Source: JADGHX01 sp035760965 (GTDB lineage Bacteria > Pseudomonadota > Gammaproteobacteria > Steroidobacterales > Steroidobacteraceae). Taken from it: DNA of 64,000 bases. The notes under the pieces are model-generated. The model was not told the origin of the DNA and made no database searches. It saw nothing but the letters and a program-made list of their open reading frames with translations. Below are positions 12,166-20,580 of this stretch, piece by piece (the first letter of the stretch is position 1; every line of letters starts with the position of its first letter). The stretch is taken from assembly GCA_035760965.1 (NCBI GenBank), contig DASTRY010000050.1, forward strand, positions 1 to 64,000, given 5' to 3'. The position numbers were made by a program, and so were the translations under genes.

Positions 12166-12375
12166 ATGCCGAGCGTTCGTGTTCGCGAGAACGAATATTT
12201 CGATGCCGCCTTACGGCGTTTCAAGCGCGCCTGTGAAAAGGCGGGCATTCTCACCGAGCTCCGCCGGCGCGAATTCTACGAAAAGCCCACCCAGGAGCGG
12301 AAACGCAAGAAGGCGGCCGCCATCAAGCGGCACATGAAGCGCGTGTCTCGCGACGGCATGCGGGCCGGCCGCTGA
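12166..12375 (+). CDS. rpsU: 30S ribosomal protein bS21
   Basis: 69 residues, MPSVRVRENEYFDAALRRFK, with a basic Lys/Arg-rich C-terminus (ERKRKKAAAIKRH). It has a Shine-Dalgarno GAGG 6 nt before the ATG. Followed by yqeY after 26 bp, the usual pair. Confidence 0.97.
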   Translation: MPSVRVRENEYFDAALRRFKRACEKAGILTELRRREFYEKPTQERKRKKAAAIKRHMKRVSRDGMRAGR

Positions 12376-12401
12376 CGGCTTCTCCGAGCGGTCCTGCGCG
12401 T

Positions 12402-12845
12402 ATGACGCTGAAGGAACGCATCACCGACGACATGAAGACTGCGATGCGCGCCGGCGACAAGGACCGGCTCGCCGTCGTGCGTCTGATCCTCGCCGCGATC
12501 AAGCAGCGCGAAGTCGACGAGCGCGTCACGCTGGACGACGCGCAAGTGCTGGCCGTGCTCGAGAAGATGGCCAAGCAGCGCAAGGAGTCCATCGCGCAGT
12601 TCGAGAGCGGCGGCCGCGCGGATCTGGTCGCCAAAGAGAATGCCGAGCTCGCGGTCGTGCAGTCCTATCTGCCGGCGCAACTCTCCGAAGCCGAGCTCGA
12701 TGCCATCATCGCCGAGGCCATTGCGGCGACCGGCGCCACGTCCGTCAAGGACATGGGCAAGGTGATGGGCATCGTGAAATCGAAGGCTGCGGGCCGAGCC
12801 GACATGGGCGCCGTCGGCGCCCGCGTCAAGCAGAAGCTCGGCTAG
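12402..12845 (+). CDS. yqeY: GatB/YqeY domain protein
   Basis: 147 residues. MTLKERITDDMKTAMRAGDKDRL and the C-terminal DMGKVMGIVKSKAAGRADM are characteristic of YqeY. The domain resembles the tRNA-binding tail domain of the GatB amidotransferase subunit. Its role is not firmly established. Co-oriented with rpsU. Confidence 0.93.
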   Translation: MTLKERITDDMKTAMRAGDKDRLAVVRLILAAIKQREVDERVTLDDAQVLAVLEKMAKQRKESIAQFESGGRADLVAKENAELAVVQSYLPAQLSEAELDAIIAEAIAATGATSVKDMGKVMGIVKSKAAGRADMGAVGARVKQKLG

Positions 12846-12942
12846 CGTGAGCGGCGCTCGCGCGGCACGCTTCGTCGCGAGGCGTCATGCGGCCGCCACC
12901 CTCGCCCTCCCGCACGCGCCGCATGGGCCGCAGGTCTGAGCA

Positions 12943-13278
12943 GTGCTCGCCGGACGCGGCTTTTTCACAGCGGTTTCCCTCATTCTCATCGCGCTGACGT
13001 GCATCGCGTTCGCGAAGCGCATCGAGCGCGAGCGGCGTCTGTTGCGCAAGCTGCGGGAGAACAACGGCAAGGTGTCGTTCGCCGATCTGAGCGACGCTGA
13101 GCGCGACACCGCCGAAGCGCTGCGCGCAGCGGGCGTTCTGCACGCCGATCGCGACCGCGGCTACATCCGTCCGGACGCGTTGCGGGCGTTCAAGCAGAAG
13201 CGCATTCGCTTCGTCCTGTCGGGCGCGCTCATCGCCTTGGTGTTGGCGATCGCAGTCGCGTTCATCCTGCTGCGCTAG
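12943..13278 (+). CDS. Small membrane protein, unknown function
   Basis: 111 residues from GTG. One hydrophobic helix at about residues 5-23 and another at 90-109 flank a charged middle with ERERRLLRKLRENNGKVSFADL. The soluble part is mostly helical and could sit in the cytoplasm between two membrane anchors. I do not recognise a family. The last 4 bp overlap the convergent NDUFA9-like gene. Good frame, but no strong Shine-Dalgarno. Confidence 0.65.
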   Translation: MLAGRGFFTAVSLILIALTCIAFAKRIERERRLLRKLRENNGKVSFADLSDAERDTAEALRAAGVLHADRDRGYIRPDALRAFKQKRIRFVLSGALIALVLAIAVAFILLR

Positions 13279-14228
13279 TCAGGGATCGATCGCCGATAGT
13301 CGTCTAGCCGTCGCTGGAACGACTGCTCCCTCAGATACCCCGGAATGATGGCGCGCATGCGCGCGGGCTCGATGCCGAGGCTCCGGCATCCATCGCTCGT
13401 GCAGATGCTGTCGATGGTGAGCGACTTGTAGTTGTCGTAGGAGAAGGGCTTGCCCGGCAGGAAGTCCATCAGCACGCCCTGAGCCGCCGCGATGAAATCG
13501 GGAAGCGGGATCACGTGGCACGGCAGGCCCGCAGCCGCGGCCGTGGTTCGCACGATCTCGGCGAGCGTCATGATGTCCGGCCCGCACAGCTCGTACGACT
13601 TGCCGATCGTGTGCGGATTGGCGAGGGCGCGCATGAAGGCCTCCGCCACGTCGTGTACGTACACGGGGGCGAAGCGCGCGCCGGGCCGTGCCAGCGGCAA
13701 CACGCCGTGCGTGAGGCGCAGCAGCTTCGCGAACCGATTGGTCAGGCTGTCGTGCGCGCCGAAGATCACGGAGGGACGGAAGATCGTCGCATCGAGCGAC
13801 GTCGCGGCCACGCGGATCAGCGCCTCCGCTTCGCCTTTGCTGCGCAAATACTGGCTCGGCGCCTGCGCGCCCGCGCCCAGCGCGCTCATGTGCAGCAGGC
13901 GCGACACGCGCGCGGCGCGCATCGCCTCGACGACCTTGTGCGCGAGCTCGACGTGCGCGAGACGAAAAGTCTGCCGGCCGCGCTCGTTCAAGATCCCGAC
14001 GAGATTGATCACGACATCCATGCCGGTGAAGAGCTGGCCGAGCACGCGGACGTCGTGCACGTTGGCCAGCTCGAGCTTCAAGGTCGGCAGTACGGTCAGG
14101 TGCTTGCCGCGGGAGAGATTGCGCGTCGGTACGAGCACCATGTGGCCCGCTTCCGCAAGACGCGTCACGAGCGCGCTGCCGACGAAGCCGGTACCGCCGA
14201 GCACACAAATGCTGAGGCTCTTCCCCAT
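13275..14228 (-). CDS. NAD(P)-binding, complex I NDUFA9-like protein
   Basis: 317 residues. N-terminal Rossmann motif VLGGTGFVGSALVTRL, then VINLVGILNERG and HMSALGA, and the active-site-like tyrosine segment SQYLRSKGEAE. This combination marks the atypical SDR group annotated as complex I NDUFA9 subunit family, common in proteobacteria. The bacterial function is uncertain. It lies 37 bp downstream of degQ on the same strand. Confidence 0.88.
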   Translation of the reverse strand: MGKSLSICVLGGTGFVGSALVTRLAEAGHMVLVPTRNLSRGKHLTVLPTLKLELANVHDVRVLGQLFTGMDVVINLVGILNERGRQTFRLAHVELAHKVVEAMRAARVSRLLHMSALGAGAQAPSQYLRSKGEAEALIRVAATSLDATIFRPSVIFGAHDSLTNRFAKLLRLTHGVLPLARPGARFAPVYVHDVAEAFMRALANPHTIGKSYELCGPDIMTLAEIVRTTAAAAGLPCHVIPLPDFIAAAQGVLMDFLPGKPFSYDNYKSLTIDSICTSDGCRSLGIEPARMRAIIPGYLREQSFQRRLDDYRRSIPD

Positions 14229-14265
14229 CGTCCTCGAGGTCGCAAAGGTGCCGAGCGCGCGGCGC

Positions 14266-15648
14266 TCAGCGCAACGGAATCAGCAGGATCGTGTTCGCGC
14301 GACGCACCTCGAGCACCAACGTATTCGCGCCCTTGGCGCGCTCACGGAGTTGCTGCAGGTTGGTCACCTTGCTGCGATTGACGCCGATGATGATGTCGTT
14401 CGCGCGCAGTCCCGCTTGCGCGGCCGTGCTGCCGGACTCGACGGAGCGCACCACCGCGCCGCCACCTTCCGGTGCGTCAGCAAGGCTCGCGCCGTCGAGG
14501 CCGCGATGAATCGCGTGCGACTCCCGCGGCGTCACTTCTTTCGCCGGCGGCTCGCCGGAATCGGCGATCACCGCCGTCACGCGCCGCGGTTTGCCGTCGC
14601 GCACGAGCCCGACGTCCACCTTGTCGCCGACGCGCAGCATGCCGATCGCATTGCGCAGCTCGGTGTTGGATTTGACGTTCTGCCCGTTGACCGACGTGAT
14701 CACGTCCCCGGTCTTGATGCCCGCCTTGTCCGCCGGCGAGCCCTCGACCACTTGCGACACGAGCGCGCCCGGGGTGTCGCCCAGCCCGTAGAGCTGCGCG
14801 ATATCCGGCGTCACGTTGTAGATGCTCACGCCGAGCAGCCCGCGCTTCACCGAGCCGTACTTCAGCAGCTGGTCCATCACGCTGTGGGCCATGTTCACCG
14901 GGATGGCAAACCCGATGCCGATGTTGCCGCCGCTGCGCGAGAGGATGGCGGTGTTGATGCCGATGAGCTCGCCCTTGAGATTGACGAGCGCGCCGCCCGA
15001 GTTGCCCGGATTGATCGAGGCGTCGGTCTGAATGAAGTCTTCGAAGCCGTCCGGATTGATGCCCGAGCGTGACAGCCCGCTGACGATACCCGAGGTCACG
15101 GTGTGCGCGAGGCCGAACGGATTGCCGATGGCGACGACGAAATCACCCACTTCGAGCTTCGACGAGTCGCCGAGGGTGATCTGCGTGAGCGAGCTCGAAT
15201 TCACCTTGAGAACCGCGACGTCGGAGGGTGCATCGCTCCCGACGAGCTCCGCTTTCAGATCGTGCCCGTCCTGCAGAGTGACGGTGATCTCGCTCGCGTT
15301 CTCGACGACGTGCGCGTTGGTGACGATGTAGCCGTTCTTCGCATCGAAGATGACGCCGGAGCCGGCGCTCTGGAACGGCCGCGAGCGCTGCCCGAGATCG
15401 GGCGGCACATCGAAGAAGCGCCGGAAGAAGGGATCGTCGAGGAACGGGTTCTGCTGCCCCTTCTCCTTGATCGTGCCGTGCGTGGAGATGTTCACCACCG
15501 CCGGCGAAACGCGCTTGATCATCGGCGCCAGCGAGGGAAGCGGTGTTTCGCCCACCGAGGCCGGAAGGGCAGCGGTGGCGGGAAGCGCGGCGCCGGTCGC
15601 CAGCACTGCGGCGACGGCAAAGGAAGCGAAAATCGCGGCGCGAGACAT
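14266..15648 (-). CDS. degQ: Do-family periplasmic serine protease (DegQ/MucD-type)
   Basis: 460 residues. It has an N-terminal signal sequence (AAVLATGAALPATA) and a trypsin-like domain with catalytic His in VTNAHVV (H113), Asp in PSDVAVLK and Ser in NPGNSGGAL. Two C-terminal PDZ domains follow, the second shortened. Degrades or refolds envelope proteins. The Q-linker segment before TNAHVV is short, fitting DegQ/MucD more than DegP. Downstream of the hsp20 gene, separated by a perfect hairpin. Confidence 0.93.
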   Translation of the reverse strand: MSRAAIFASFAVAAVLATGAALPATAALPASVGETPLPSLAPMIKRVSPAVVNISTHGTIKEKGQQNPFLDDPFFRRFFDVPPDLGQRSRPFQSAGSGVIFDAKNGYIVTNAHVVENASEITVTLQDGHDLKAELVGSDAPSDVAVLKVNSSSLTQITLGDSSKLEVGDFVVAIGNPFGLAHTVTSGIVSGLSRSGINPDGFEDFIQTDASINPGNSGGALVNLKGELIGINTAILSRSGGNIGIGFAIPVNMAHSVMDQLLKYGSVKRGLLGVSIYNVTPDIAQLYGLGDTPGALVSQVVEGSPADKAGIKTGDVITSVNGQNVKSNTELRNAIGMLRVGDKVDVGLVRDGKPRRVTAVIADSGEPPAKEVTPRESHAIHRGLDGASLADAPEGGGAVVRSVESGSTAAQAGLRANDIIIGVNRSKVTNLQQLRERAKGANTLVLEVRRANTILLIPLR

Positions 15649-15681
15649 AATCGGACCGACCGGACTGGAAGACGGATGACG

Positions 15682-15711
15682 ATTCTAAATGGGCCTACTG
15701 TCTGCTGTCAG
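15682..15711 (-). promoter_or_regulatory. Candidate degQ promoter
   Basis: Minus strand CTGACA, 18 nt, TAGAAT, with the -10 about 35 bp before the degQ ATG. The -35 hexamer lies in the centre of the 14-bp inverted repeat, so the repeat may act as an operator or as a terminator for hsp20 transcripts. Confidence 0.45.
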
Positions 15712-15722
15712 ACAGTAGGCCC
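15691..15722. terminator. Perfect 14-bp inverted repeat between hsp20 and degQ
   Basis: GGGCCTACTGTCTG, loop CTGT, then the exact complement. On the minus strand it follows hsp20 by about 45 nt but has only a weak T-run (ATTTAG); on the plus strand it is followed by TTGTT. It may be an intrinsic terminator, or a regulatory dyad because it overlaps the candidate degQ promoter. Confidence 0.6.
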
Positions 15723-15767
15723 TTGTTCACCCTACCAGGCAAACGTGCCGCGCGGGCAGCGCGCTCG

Positions 15768-16202
15768 TTACGCCGCCTGCACTTCGATGCGCTTCGGCTG
15801 CACCTGCGGCTGCTTCGGGATGGTGACCTCGAGCACGCCGTTCGTCTGCTTCGCCGAGATGGCCTCGGTCTGCGCCGTCTCGGGCAGCGTGAAGCGACGC
15901 AGGAACTTGCCGCTTACGCGCTCGATGTGCTCGTAGGTGGCATTGCTGCTCGTCGTCTCGGCGCGGCGCTCGCCTTTGATGGTGAGCACGCCCTTCTCGG
16001 CGACGATCTCGATGTCCTTCTTGTCGACGCCGGGCAGATCCACGCTCACGACGAAGCGGTCCGGCTCCTCGCGCACATCGACCGAGGGCAACCAGCTGGT
16101 CGCGGCGAGCTCGCTGCGCGCGGCGCTCTCATCGAAAAAGCGAGAGAAATCACGTTGAAAACGGTTCAGCAGACGAAAGGGCTCGTAACGTACGACAGTC
16201 AT
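15768..16202 (-). CDS. Hsp20/alpha-crystallin small heat-shock protein
   Basis: 144 residues, ATP-independent holdase chaperone. N-terminal MTVVRYEPFRLLNRFQRDFSRFF; alpha-crystallin core with DRFVVSVDLPGVDKKDIEI; C-terminal IxI-type tail within VTIPKQPQVQPKRIEV. Strong Shine-Dalgarno AGGAGAG. An exact CTTGAAA heat-shock -35-like element lies on the minus strand at 16270-16276, but no good -10 partner was found. Confidence 0.92.
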   Translation of the reverse strand: MTVVRYEPFRLLNRFQRDFSRFFDESAARSELAATSWLPSVDVREEPDRFVVSVDLPGVDKKDIEIVAEKGVLTIKGERRAETTSSNATYEHIERVSGKFLRRFTLPETAQTEAISAKQTNGVLEVTIPKQPQVQPKRIEVQAA

Positions 16203-16353
16203 CGGGGCTCTCCTGAAATTCTCGCGCTACAGGCGCGGCTGCACGGCTTTGTGCGGTCGGGGGCGTACGTTTCAAGCGTCGTCGAGCGCCGCGACGAGCC
16301 TCGGCGCGAGCGCGACCTGTGGACATTCTGTGCAGAACCGGTGGACAGGCTGG

Positions 16354-16369
16354 GCACAATATCTTGGGG
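16354..16369 (+). promoter_or_regulatory. Weak NrdR-box-like site
   Basis: GCACAATATCTTGGGG matches 12 of 16 positions of the NrdR consensus ACACWATATATWGTGT. It is 167 bp upstream of the stronger site, roughly 16 helical turns. Confidence 0.4.
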
Positions 16370-16520
16370 TCGCGCGAGCGATAAATTTTTCGCCGAAGGG
16401 GCTCGGCGCGTACTGCAGAGATCTCGGTAATTAATTGAAAATACTTGTAAAATTATGCCTCTTCAGAGCCCTCCTCGATTCTTGACGGTACTGTTGCACC
16501 TCATTAGGCTCTGTCCCCCG

Positions 16521-16536
16521 ACACAACATCTTGTGT
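16521..16536 (+). promoter_or_regulatory. NrdR box upstream of nrdJa
   Basis: ACACAACATCTTGTGT matches 14 of 16 positions of the NrdR consensus, with perfect outer half-sites. NrdR represses ribonucleotide reductase genes, and this site is 149 bp before the nrdJa start. Confidence 0.6.
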
Positions 16537-16684
16537 CGCTCCACTGACAGGGGGAGGGGGCGAACAAGACGGCGTCGGGGAGTTTCCAGGGGAAATACCG
16601 CATCGGCAGCAGCCTTTCCGCGAGGCGTGCTTTTCCCTTTGGATTTGTGCAGACGGCCGCAAGAAAACGGAGCGCCGCGGGTCC

Positions 16685-18832
16685 ATGAATACCGTCGTGA
16701 AAATCGAACCGAAAGACATCGAAGCCATTGCCTTTCAGGAGGCCTCGCTCGACATCTGGGACAAGAAGTACCGCCTGACCGCCAAGGACGGCACGCCCAT
16801 CGACAAGACGATGGACGACACGTACCAGCGCGTGGCGCGCGCGCTTGCGGATGTCGAGCGTGAGGACGTGCGCGATCACTGGTACGAGCGCTTCCTGTGG
16901 GCCTTGCGCCGCGGCGCCATCCCCGCCGGGCGCGTCACGTCGAACGCCGGCGCGCTCGAGCACAAGCCCGCCACCTCGACGATCAACTGCACGGTCTCCG
17001 GGACGATTCACGACTCGATGGACGACATCCTGAAGAAGGTGCACGAAGCGGGGCTCACGCTGAAGGCCGGCTGCGGCATCGGCTACGAGCACTCGACGCT
17101 GCGCCCGCGCGGCGCTTACGTCTCGGGCGCGGGTGCGTACACATCCGGGCCGCTGTCGTTCATGGATATCTTCGACAAGATGTGCTTCACCGTGTCGTCG
17201 GCGGGCGGCCGCCGCGGCGCGCAGATGGGCACGTTCGACGTCGGGCACCCGGACGTCATGGAGTTCATCCGCGCCAAGCGCGAGAACGGGCGCTTGCGCC
17301 AGTTCAACCTCTCGCTGCTGATCACGGACGAGTTCATGCAGGCCGTGCGTGAGGATCGCGAGTGGAAGCTCGCCTTCCCGCTGTCGCTGAAGGAATACGA
17401 AGCCGAGCAGCCGGATCTTGCGGATTCCGCCAAGTTCATCTGGCGCGAGTGGCCGGTGCACGAAGGCTACGTCACGCGCGACGACGGCCTCGTCGCCTGC
17501 AAGGTGTACAAAACGCTGCCGGCGCGCCGCATGTGGGACGTCATCATGACCTCCACGTACGACTTCGCGGAGCCGGGCTTCATCCTCATCGACCGGGTCA
17601 ATGAGATGAACAACAACTGGTGGTGCGAGAACATCCGCGCCACCAACCCGTGCGGCGAGCAGCCGTTGCCGCCATATGGCTCGTGCCTGCTCGGCTCGGT
17701 GAATCTCACGCGCTTCGTGCGCAATCCGTTCACGGAATTCGCCGAGTTCGACTGGGCGGAGTATCGCGAAGTCGTCCGCGTGTTCACGCGCATGCTCGAC
17801 AACGTCGTCGAGATCAACGGCCTGCCGCTGCCGCAGCAGCGGGAGGAGATCATGCGCAAGCGCCGTCACGGCATGGGCTTCCTCGGCCTCGGCAGCACGT
17901 TCGCGCTGCTCGGCATGAAGTACGGCTCGCCCGAGTCGGTGAAATTCACCGAGGACGTGTCGCGCGAGATGGCGCTCGCCGGCTGGGAAGCGGCGCTCGA
18001 GCTGGCGCGCGAGAAGGGCCCCGCGCCGATCATGAACGAGGAGTTCACCGTCACGAAGGAGATGCTCCGCAAGCGGCCCGAGATGGCGCGCGATGGCTGG
18101 AAGCCGGGTGCGAAGATTCCCGGGCGCCTGCTCCACGCGCGTTACAGCCGCTACATGCAGCGCGTGGCGGAAGTGAACCCGCAGCTCGTGCACGAGCTCG
18201 CCGAAGTCGGCGCGCGCTTCACGCATCACACTTCGATTGCGCCCACCGGCACGATCTCGCTGTCGCTCGCAAACAATGCGTCGAACGGCATCGAGCCGTC
18301 GTTCGCGCATCATTACTTCCGCAACGTCATCCGGCCGGGCAAGAAGACGAAGGAGAAGGTCGACGTCTTCTCGTTCGAGCTGCTCGCGTATCGCGAGATG
18401 GTGAACGAGCGTGCCATGCCGGGCTCGACGAACCCGGCGGAGAAGCTGCCGGACTACTTCACGGCGGCGGACGAGGTCACGCCCAAGCAGCACGTCGACA
18501 TCCAGGCGGCCGCGCAGAAGTGGGTGGATTCCTCGATCTCCAAGACTGCGAACGTGCCGACGGACTACAAGTACGAGGACTTCAAGGACATCTACCTGTA
18601 CGCGTACGAGTCCGGCCTGAAGGGCTGCACGACCTTCCGCTTCAACCCGGAGGCGTTCCAGGGCGTGCTCGTGAAGGAAGAGGACCTGAAGAACACCAAG
18701 TACGTGTTCACCCTCGAGGACGGCAGCGAAGTCGAGGTACGCGGCGACGAAGAAATCGAGTACGACGGTGAGAAGCACACCGCCGCCAATCTGTTCGATG
18801 CGCTGAAGGAGGGGTACTACGGCAAGTTCTGA
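16685..18832 (+). CDS. nrdJa: Class II (B12-dependent) ribonucleotide reductase, large part NrdJa
   Basis: Reduces ribonucleoside diphosphates using adenosylcobalamin. 715 residues. Substrate and radical-site motifs include ATSTINCTVSG, AGCGIGYEHS, NLSLLITDEF and the conserved NPCGEQPLPPYGSC. SIAPTGTISL is the C-terminal core motif. The protein stops before the TSCPD and redox tail, which is encoded separately by nrdJb 54 bp downstream. The same split is known in Pseudomonas aeruginosa. NrdR boxes lie upstream, and a PduO-type adenosyltransferase is in the window. Confidence 0.95.
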   Translation: MNTVVKIEPKDIEAIAFQEASLDIWDKKYRLTAKDGTPIDKTMDDTYQRVARALADVEREDVRDHWYERFLWALRRGAIPAGRVTSNAGALEHKPATSTINCTVSGTIHDSMDDILKKVHEAGLTLKAGCGIGYEHSTLRPRGAYVSGAGAYTSGPLSFMDIFDKMCFTVSSAGGRRGAQMGTFDVGHPDVMEFIRAKRENGRLRQFNLSLLITDEFMQAVREDREWKLAFPLSLKEYEAEQPDLADSAKFIWREWPVHEGYVTRDDGLVACKVYKTLPARRMWDVIMTSTYDFAEPGFILIDRVNEMNNNWWCENIRATNPCGEQPLPPYGSCLLGSVNLTRFVRNPFTEFAEFDWAEYREVVRVFTRMLDNVVEINGLPLPQQREEIMRKRRHGMGFLGLGSTFALLGMKYGSPESVKFTEDVSREMALAGWEAALELAREKGPAPIMNEEFTVTKEMLRKRPEMARDGWKPGAKIPGRLLHARYSRYMQRVAEVNPQLVHELAEVGARFTHHTSIAPTGTISLSLANNASNGIEPSFAHHYFRNVIRPGKKTKEKVDVFSFELLAYREMVNERAMPGSTNPAEKLPDYFTAADEVTPKQHVDIQAAAQKWVDSSISKTANVPTDYKYEDFKDIYLYAYESGLKGCTTFRFNPEAFQGVLVKEEDLKNTKYVFTLEDGSEVEVRGDEEIEYDGEKHTAANLFDALKEGYYGKF

Positions 18833-18886
18833 CGAATTGCGTCGGACCCTGCGCGACCCCACATCCAGCCGTCAAAGGACCGAATC

Positions 18887-19609
18887 GTGAGCGCCATGAA
18901 GATCGACAAGAAGATCGTGAAGTACCGCGTGCAGAAGCCGGCCGACAAGGCGGCGGACGCGGCGAACCCGTCCGCCCCGGCGGACCTCGTGCCCCGTCGC
19001 AAGGACGGCGCCAAGGTCATTCGCATGACCGAGGAGATCCAGCGCCCCGAGGTGCTGATCGGCTCGACCTACAAGATCAAGACGCCGGTGTCGGATCACG
19101 CCATGTACGTGACCATCAACGACATCGTGCTGAACGAGGGCACCGAGTACGAGCAGCGCCGGCCCTTCGAGATCTTCATCAACTCGAAGAACCTCGATCA
19201 CTTCCAGTGGATCGTGGCGCTGACGCGCATCATCTCGGCGGTGTTCCGCAAGGGCGGCGACGTCACGTTCCTCGTGGACGAGCTGAAGGCCGTGTTCGAT
19301 CCGCGCGGCGGCTACTGGCAGCCGGGCGGGAAGTTCATGCCGTCGATCATCGCCGAGCTCGGCTACGTCATCGAAAAGCATCTGCAGACGATCGGTCTGC
19401 TGCGCAAGCCGGAGCTGGACGAGCATCAGAAGAAGCTCGTGGAGCAGAAGCGCGCGGAGTTCGAGGCGCGCACCAAGCAGCAGGACGCCTTCTCGAAGTC
19501 GCACTTCCCGGAAGGCGCGCAGCTCTGCACCAAATGCAATATGACCGCGCTCGTCATGATGGACGGGTGCATGACGTGTCTGAATTGCGGCGATTCCAAG
19601 TGCGGGTGA
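18887..19609 (+). CDS. nrdJb: Class II ribonucleotide reductase small part NrdJb (TSCPD domain)
   Basis: 240 residues from a GTG with AAAGGA seven bases upstream. It carries the TSCPD-like domain (NLDHFQWIVALTRIISAVFRKGGD) and a cysteine-rich tail: CTKCNMTALVMMDGCMTCLNCG ends the protein, the part that re-reduces the active-site disulfide. The N-terminal 40 residues are basic and low in complexity. An intrinsic terminator follows. Confidence 0.93.
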   Translation: MSAMKIDKKIVKYRVQKPADKAADAANPSAPADLVPRRKDGAKVIRMTEEIQRPEVLIGSTYKIKTPVSDHAMYVTINDIVLNEGTEYEQRRPFEIFINSKNLDHFQWIVALTRIISAVFRKGGDVTFLVDELKAVFDPRGGYWQPGGKFMPSIIAELGYVIEKHLQTIGLLRKPELDEHQKKLVEQKRAEFEARTKQQDAFSKSHFPEGAQLCTKCNMTALVMMDGCMTCLNCGDSKCG

Positions 19610-19672
19610 CAGACGTCGAGTGATATTCGCGCGCCCCGCCTGGTTCCCCGCTGGGCGGTGAGCGGCGCACTC

Positions 19673-19705
19673 CGAGGCAGCCCCCCGGCTGCCTCGTTTT
19701 ATTTT
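19673..19705 (+). terminator. Intrinsic terminator of nrdJa-nrdJb
   Basis: Ten-bp stem CGAGGCAGCC / GGCTGCCTCG, loop CCCC, then TTTTATTTT. It is 63 bp after the nrdJb stop. Confidence 0.9.
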
Positions 19706-19815
19706 CGGGACACGCTTGCGGGAGAGGGTGCGAGCTCGATCGCCCTGCCGCGAGCGCGGGCGAGGTCCGGCCTGAGGTGGCGTACGATGCCACCCATGAA
19801 CAGAGGCGGAGCTCG

Positions 19816-20580
19816 ATGCCAGAGCCGATCAGTGTCGCGCAGTATTTTCCGTGGGATGGCGGAGCGATCTTCGTCGGGACCGGCGGTACGTTTCCGGCAC
19901 ACGCCCATCAAGCGATCCAAATCTGCTTCCTCTTCGAGGGCCGCATCCGGCTACGCACGAACGATGAAGAGCCGTGGGTCGACTACGAGCTCGCAATCGT
20001 CCCGTCCCAGCAGCGTCATGCCATGGAGGGCGCGAGCGGCCACTACGGCGCGACGCTTTTTATCGAGCCGGAAACGCGCGAAGGGCGAGCGCTTACCGAG
20101 CGCTACAAAGGGCAGGGCATCGCGGAGGCCGGCCGGGCTCAGGTAATCGAGGTTCTACCGGCGCTGCTCGATGCGGTGGTGCAACGGCGTGGCCGCGCGG
20201 TCATCGTTGAGCAAGCTCGGCGGATCGTGCACTTGCTCACGCAGCACACGGAGCCCGCAACGACGAGTGACGAGCGCATCTCGCGTGCGGTGAGATACAT
20301 CAACGATCATCTCTCGGCGCCGATCACGCTCGCGGACGTCGCGCGTGTGGCGTGCCTTTCGCCGAGTCGCTTCCGCCATCTGTTCGCCGAACAGACCGGG
20401 ATGGGCTTGCGACAGTACGTGTTGTGGCGGCGCTTCGTCAGCGTGTGGGAACACAGGATGAACGGTGCGTCGCTATCGACGGCCGCCCACGCGGCAGGCT
20501 TCGCCGATTCCGCCCATCTCACGCGCACCGGCCGTCGCATGATGGGCATCCCGCCCTCGTTGCTGGACATTAGCGCCTGA
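19816..20580 (+). CDS. AraC-family transcriptional regulator
   Basis: 254 residues from ATG 19816 (MPEPISVAQYFPW); an in-frame ATG at 19777 would add 13 residues. The N-terminal cupin-like sensing part (HAHQAIQICFLFEG) is followed by two helix-turn-helix units near the C-terminus, with ITLADVARVACLSPSRFRHLF and the second reading LSTAAHAAGFADSAHLTRT. The ligand is unknown. It is convergent with the phytochelatin-synthase-like gene, overlapping by 11 bp. Confidence 0.9.
   Translation: MPEPISVAQYFPWDGGAIFVGTGGTFPAHAHQAIQICFLFEGRIRLRTNDEEPWVDYELAIVPSQQRHAMEGASGHYGATLFIEPETREGRALTERYKGQGIAEAGRAQVIEVLPALLDAVVQRRGRAVIVEQARRIVHLLTQHTEPATTSDERISRAVRYINDHLSAPITLADVARVACLSPSRFRHLFAEQTGMGLRQYVLWRRFVSVWEHRMNGASLSTAAHAAGFADSAHLTRTGRRMMGIPPSLLDISA

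Larger units (their letters stand above)
16203..16684. other. Divergent regulatory region hsp20 / nrdJa
   Basis: 482 bp without a gene. It holds a CTTGAAA motif for hsp20, two NrdR-box-like sites, and an AT-rich patch (about 16420-16455) unusual in this GC-rich DNA that probably contains the nrdJ promoter. I looked for a cobalamin riboswitch and did not find its conserved box. Confidence 0.55.

Noticed and set aside
16370..16684. Cobalamin riboswitch before nrdJa
   Set aside because: The conserved B12 box and the paired elements around it were not found.
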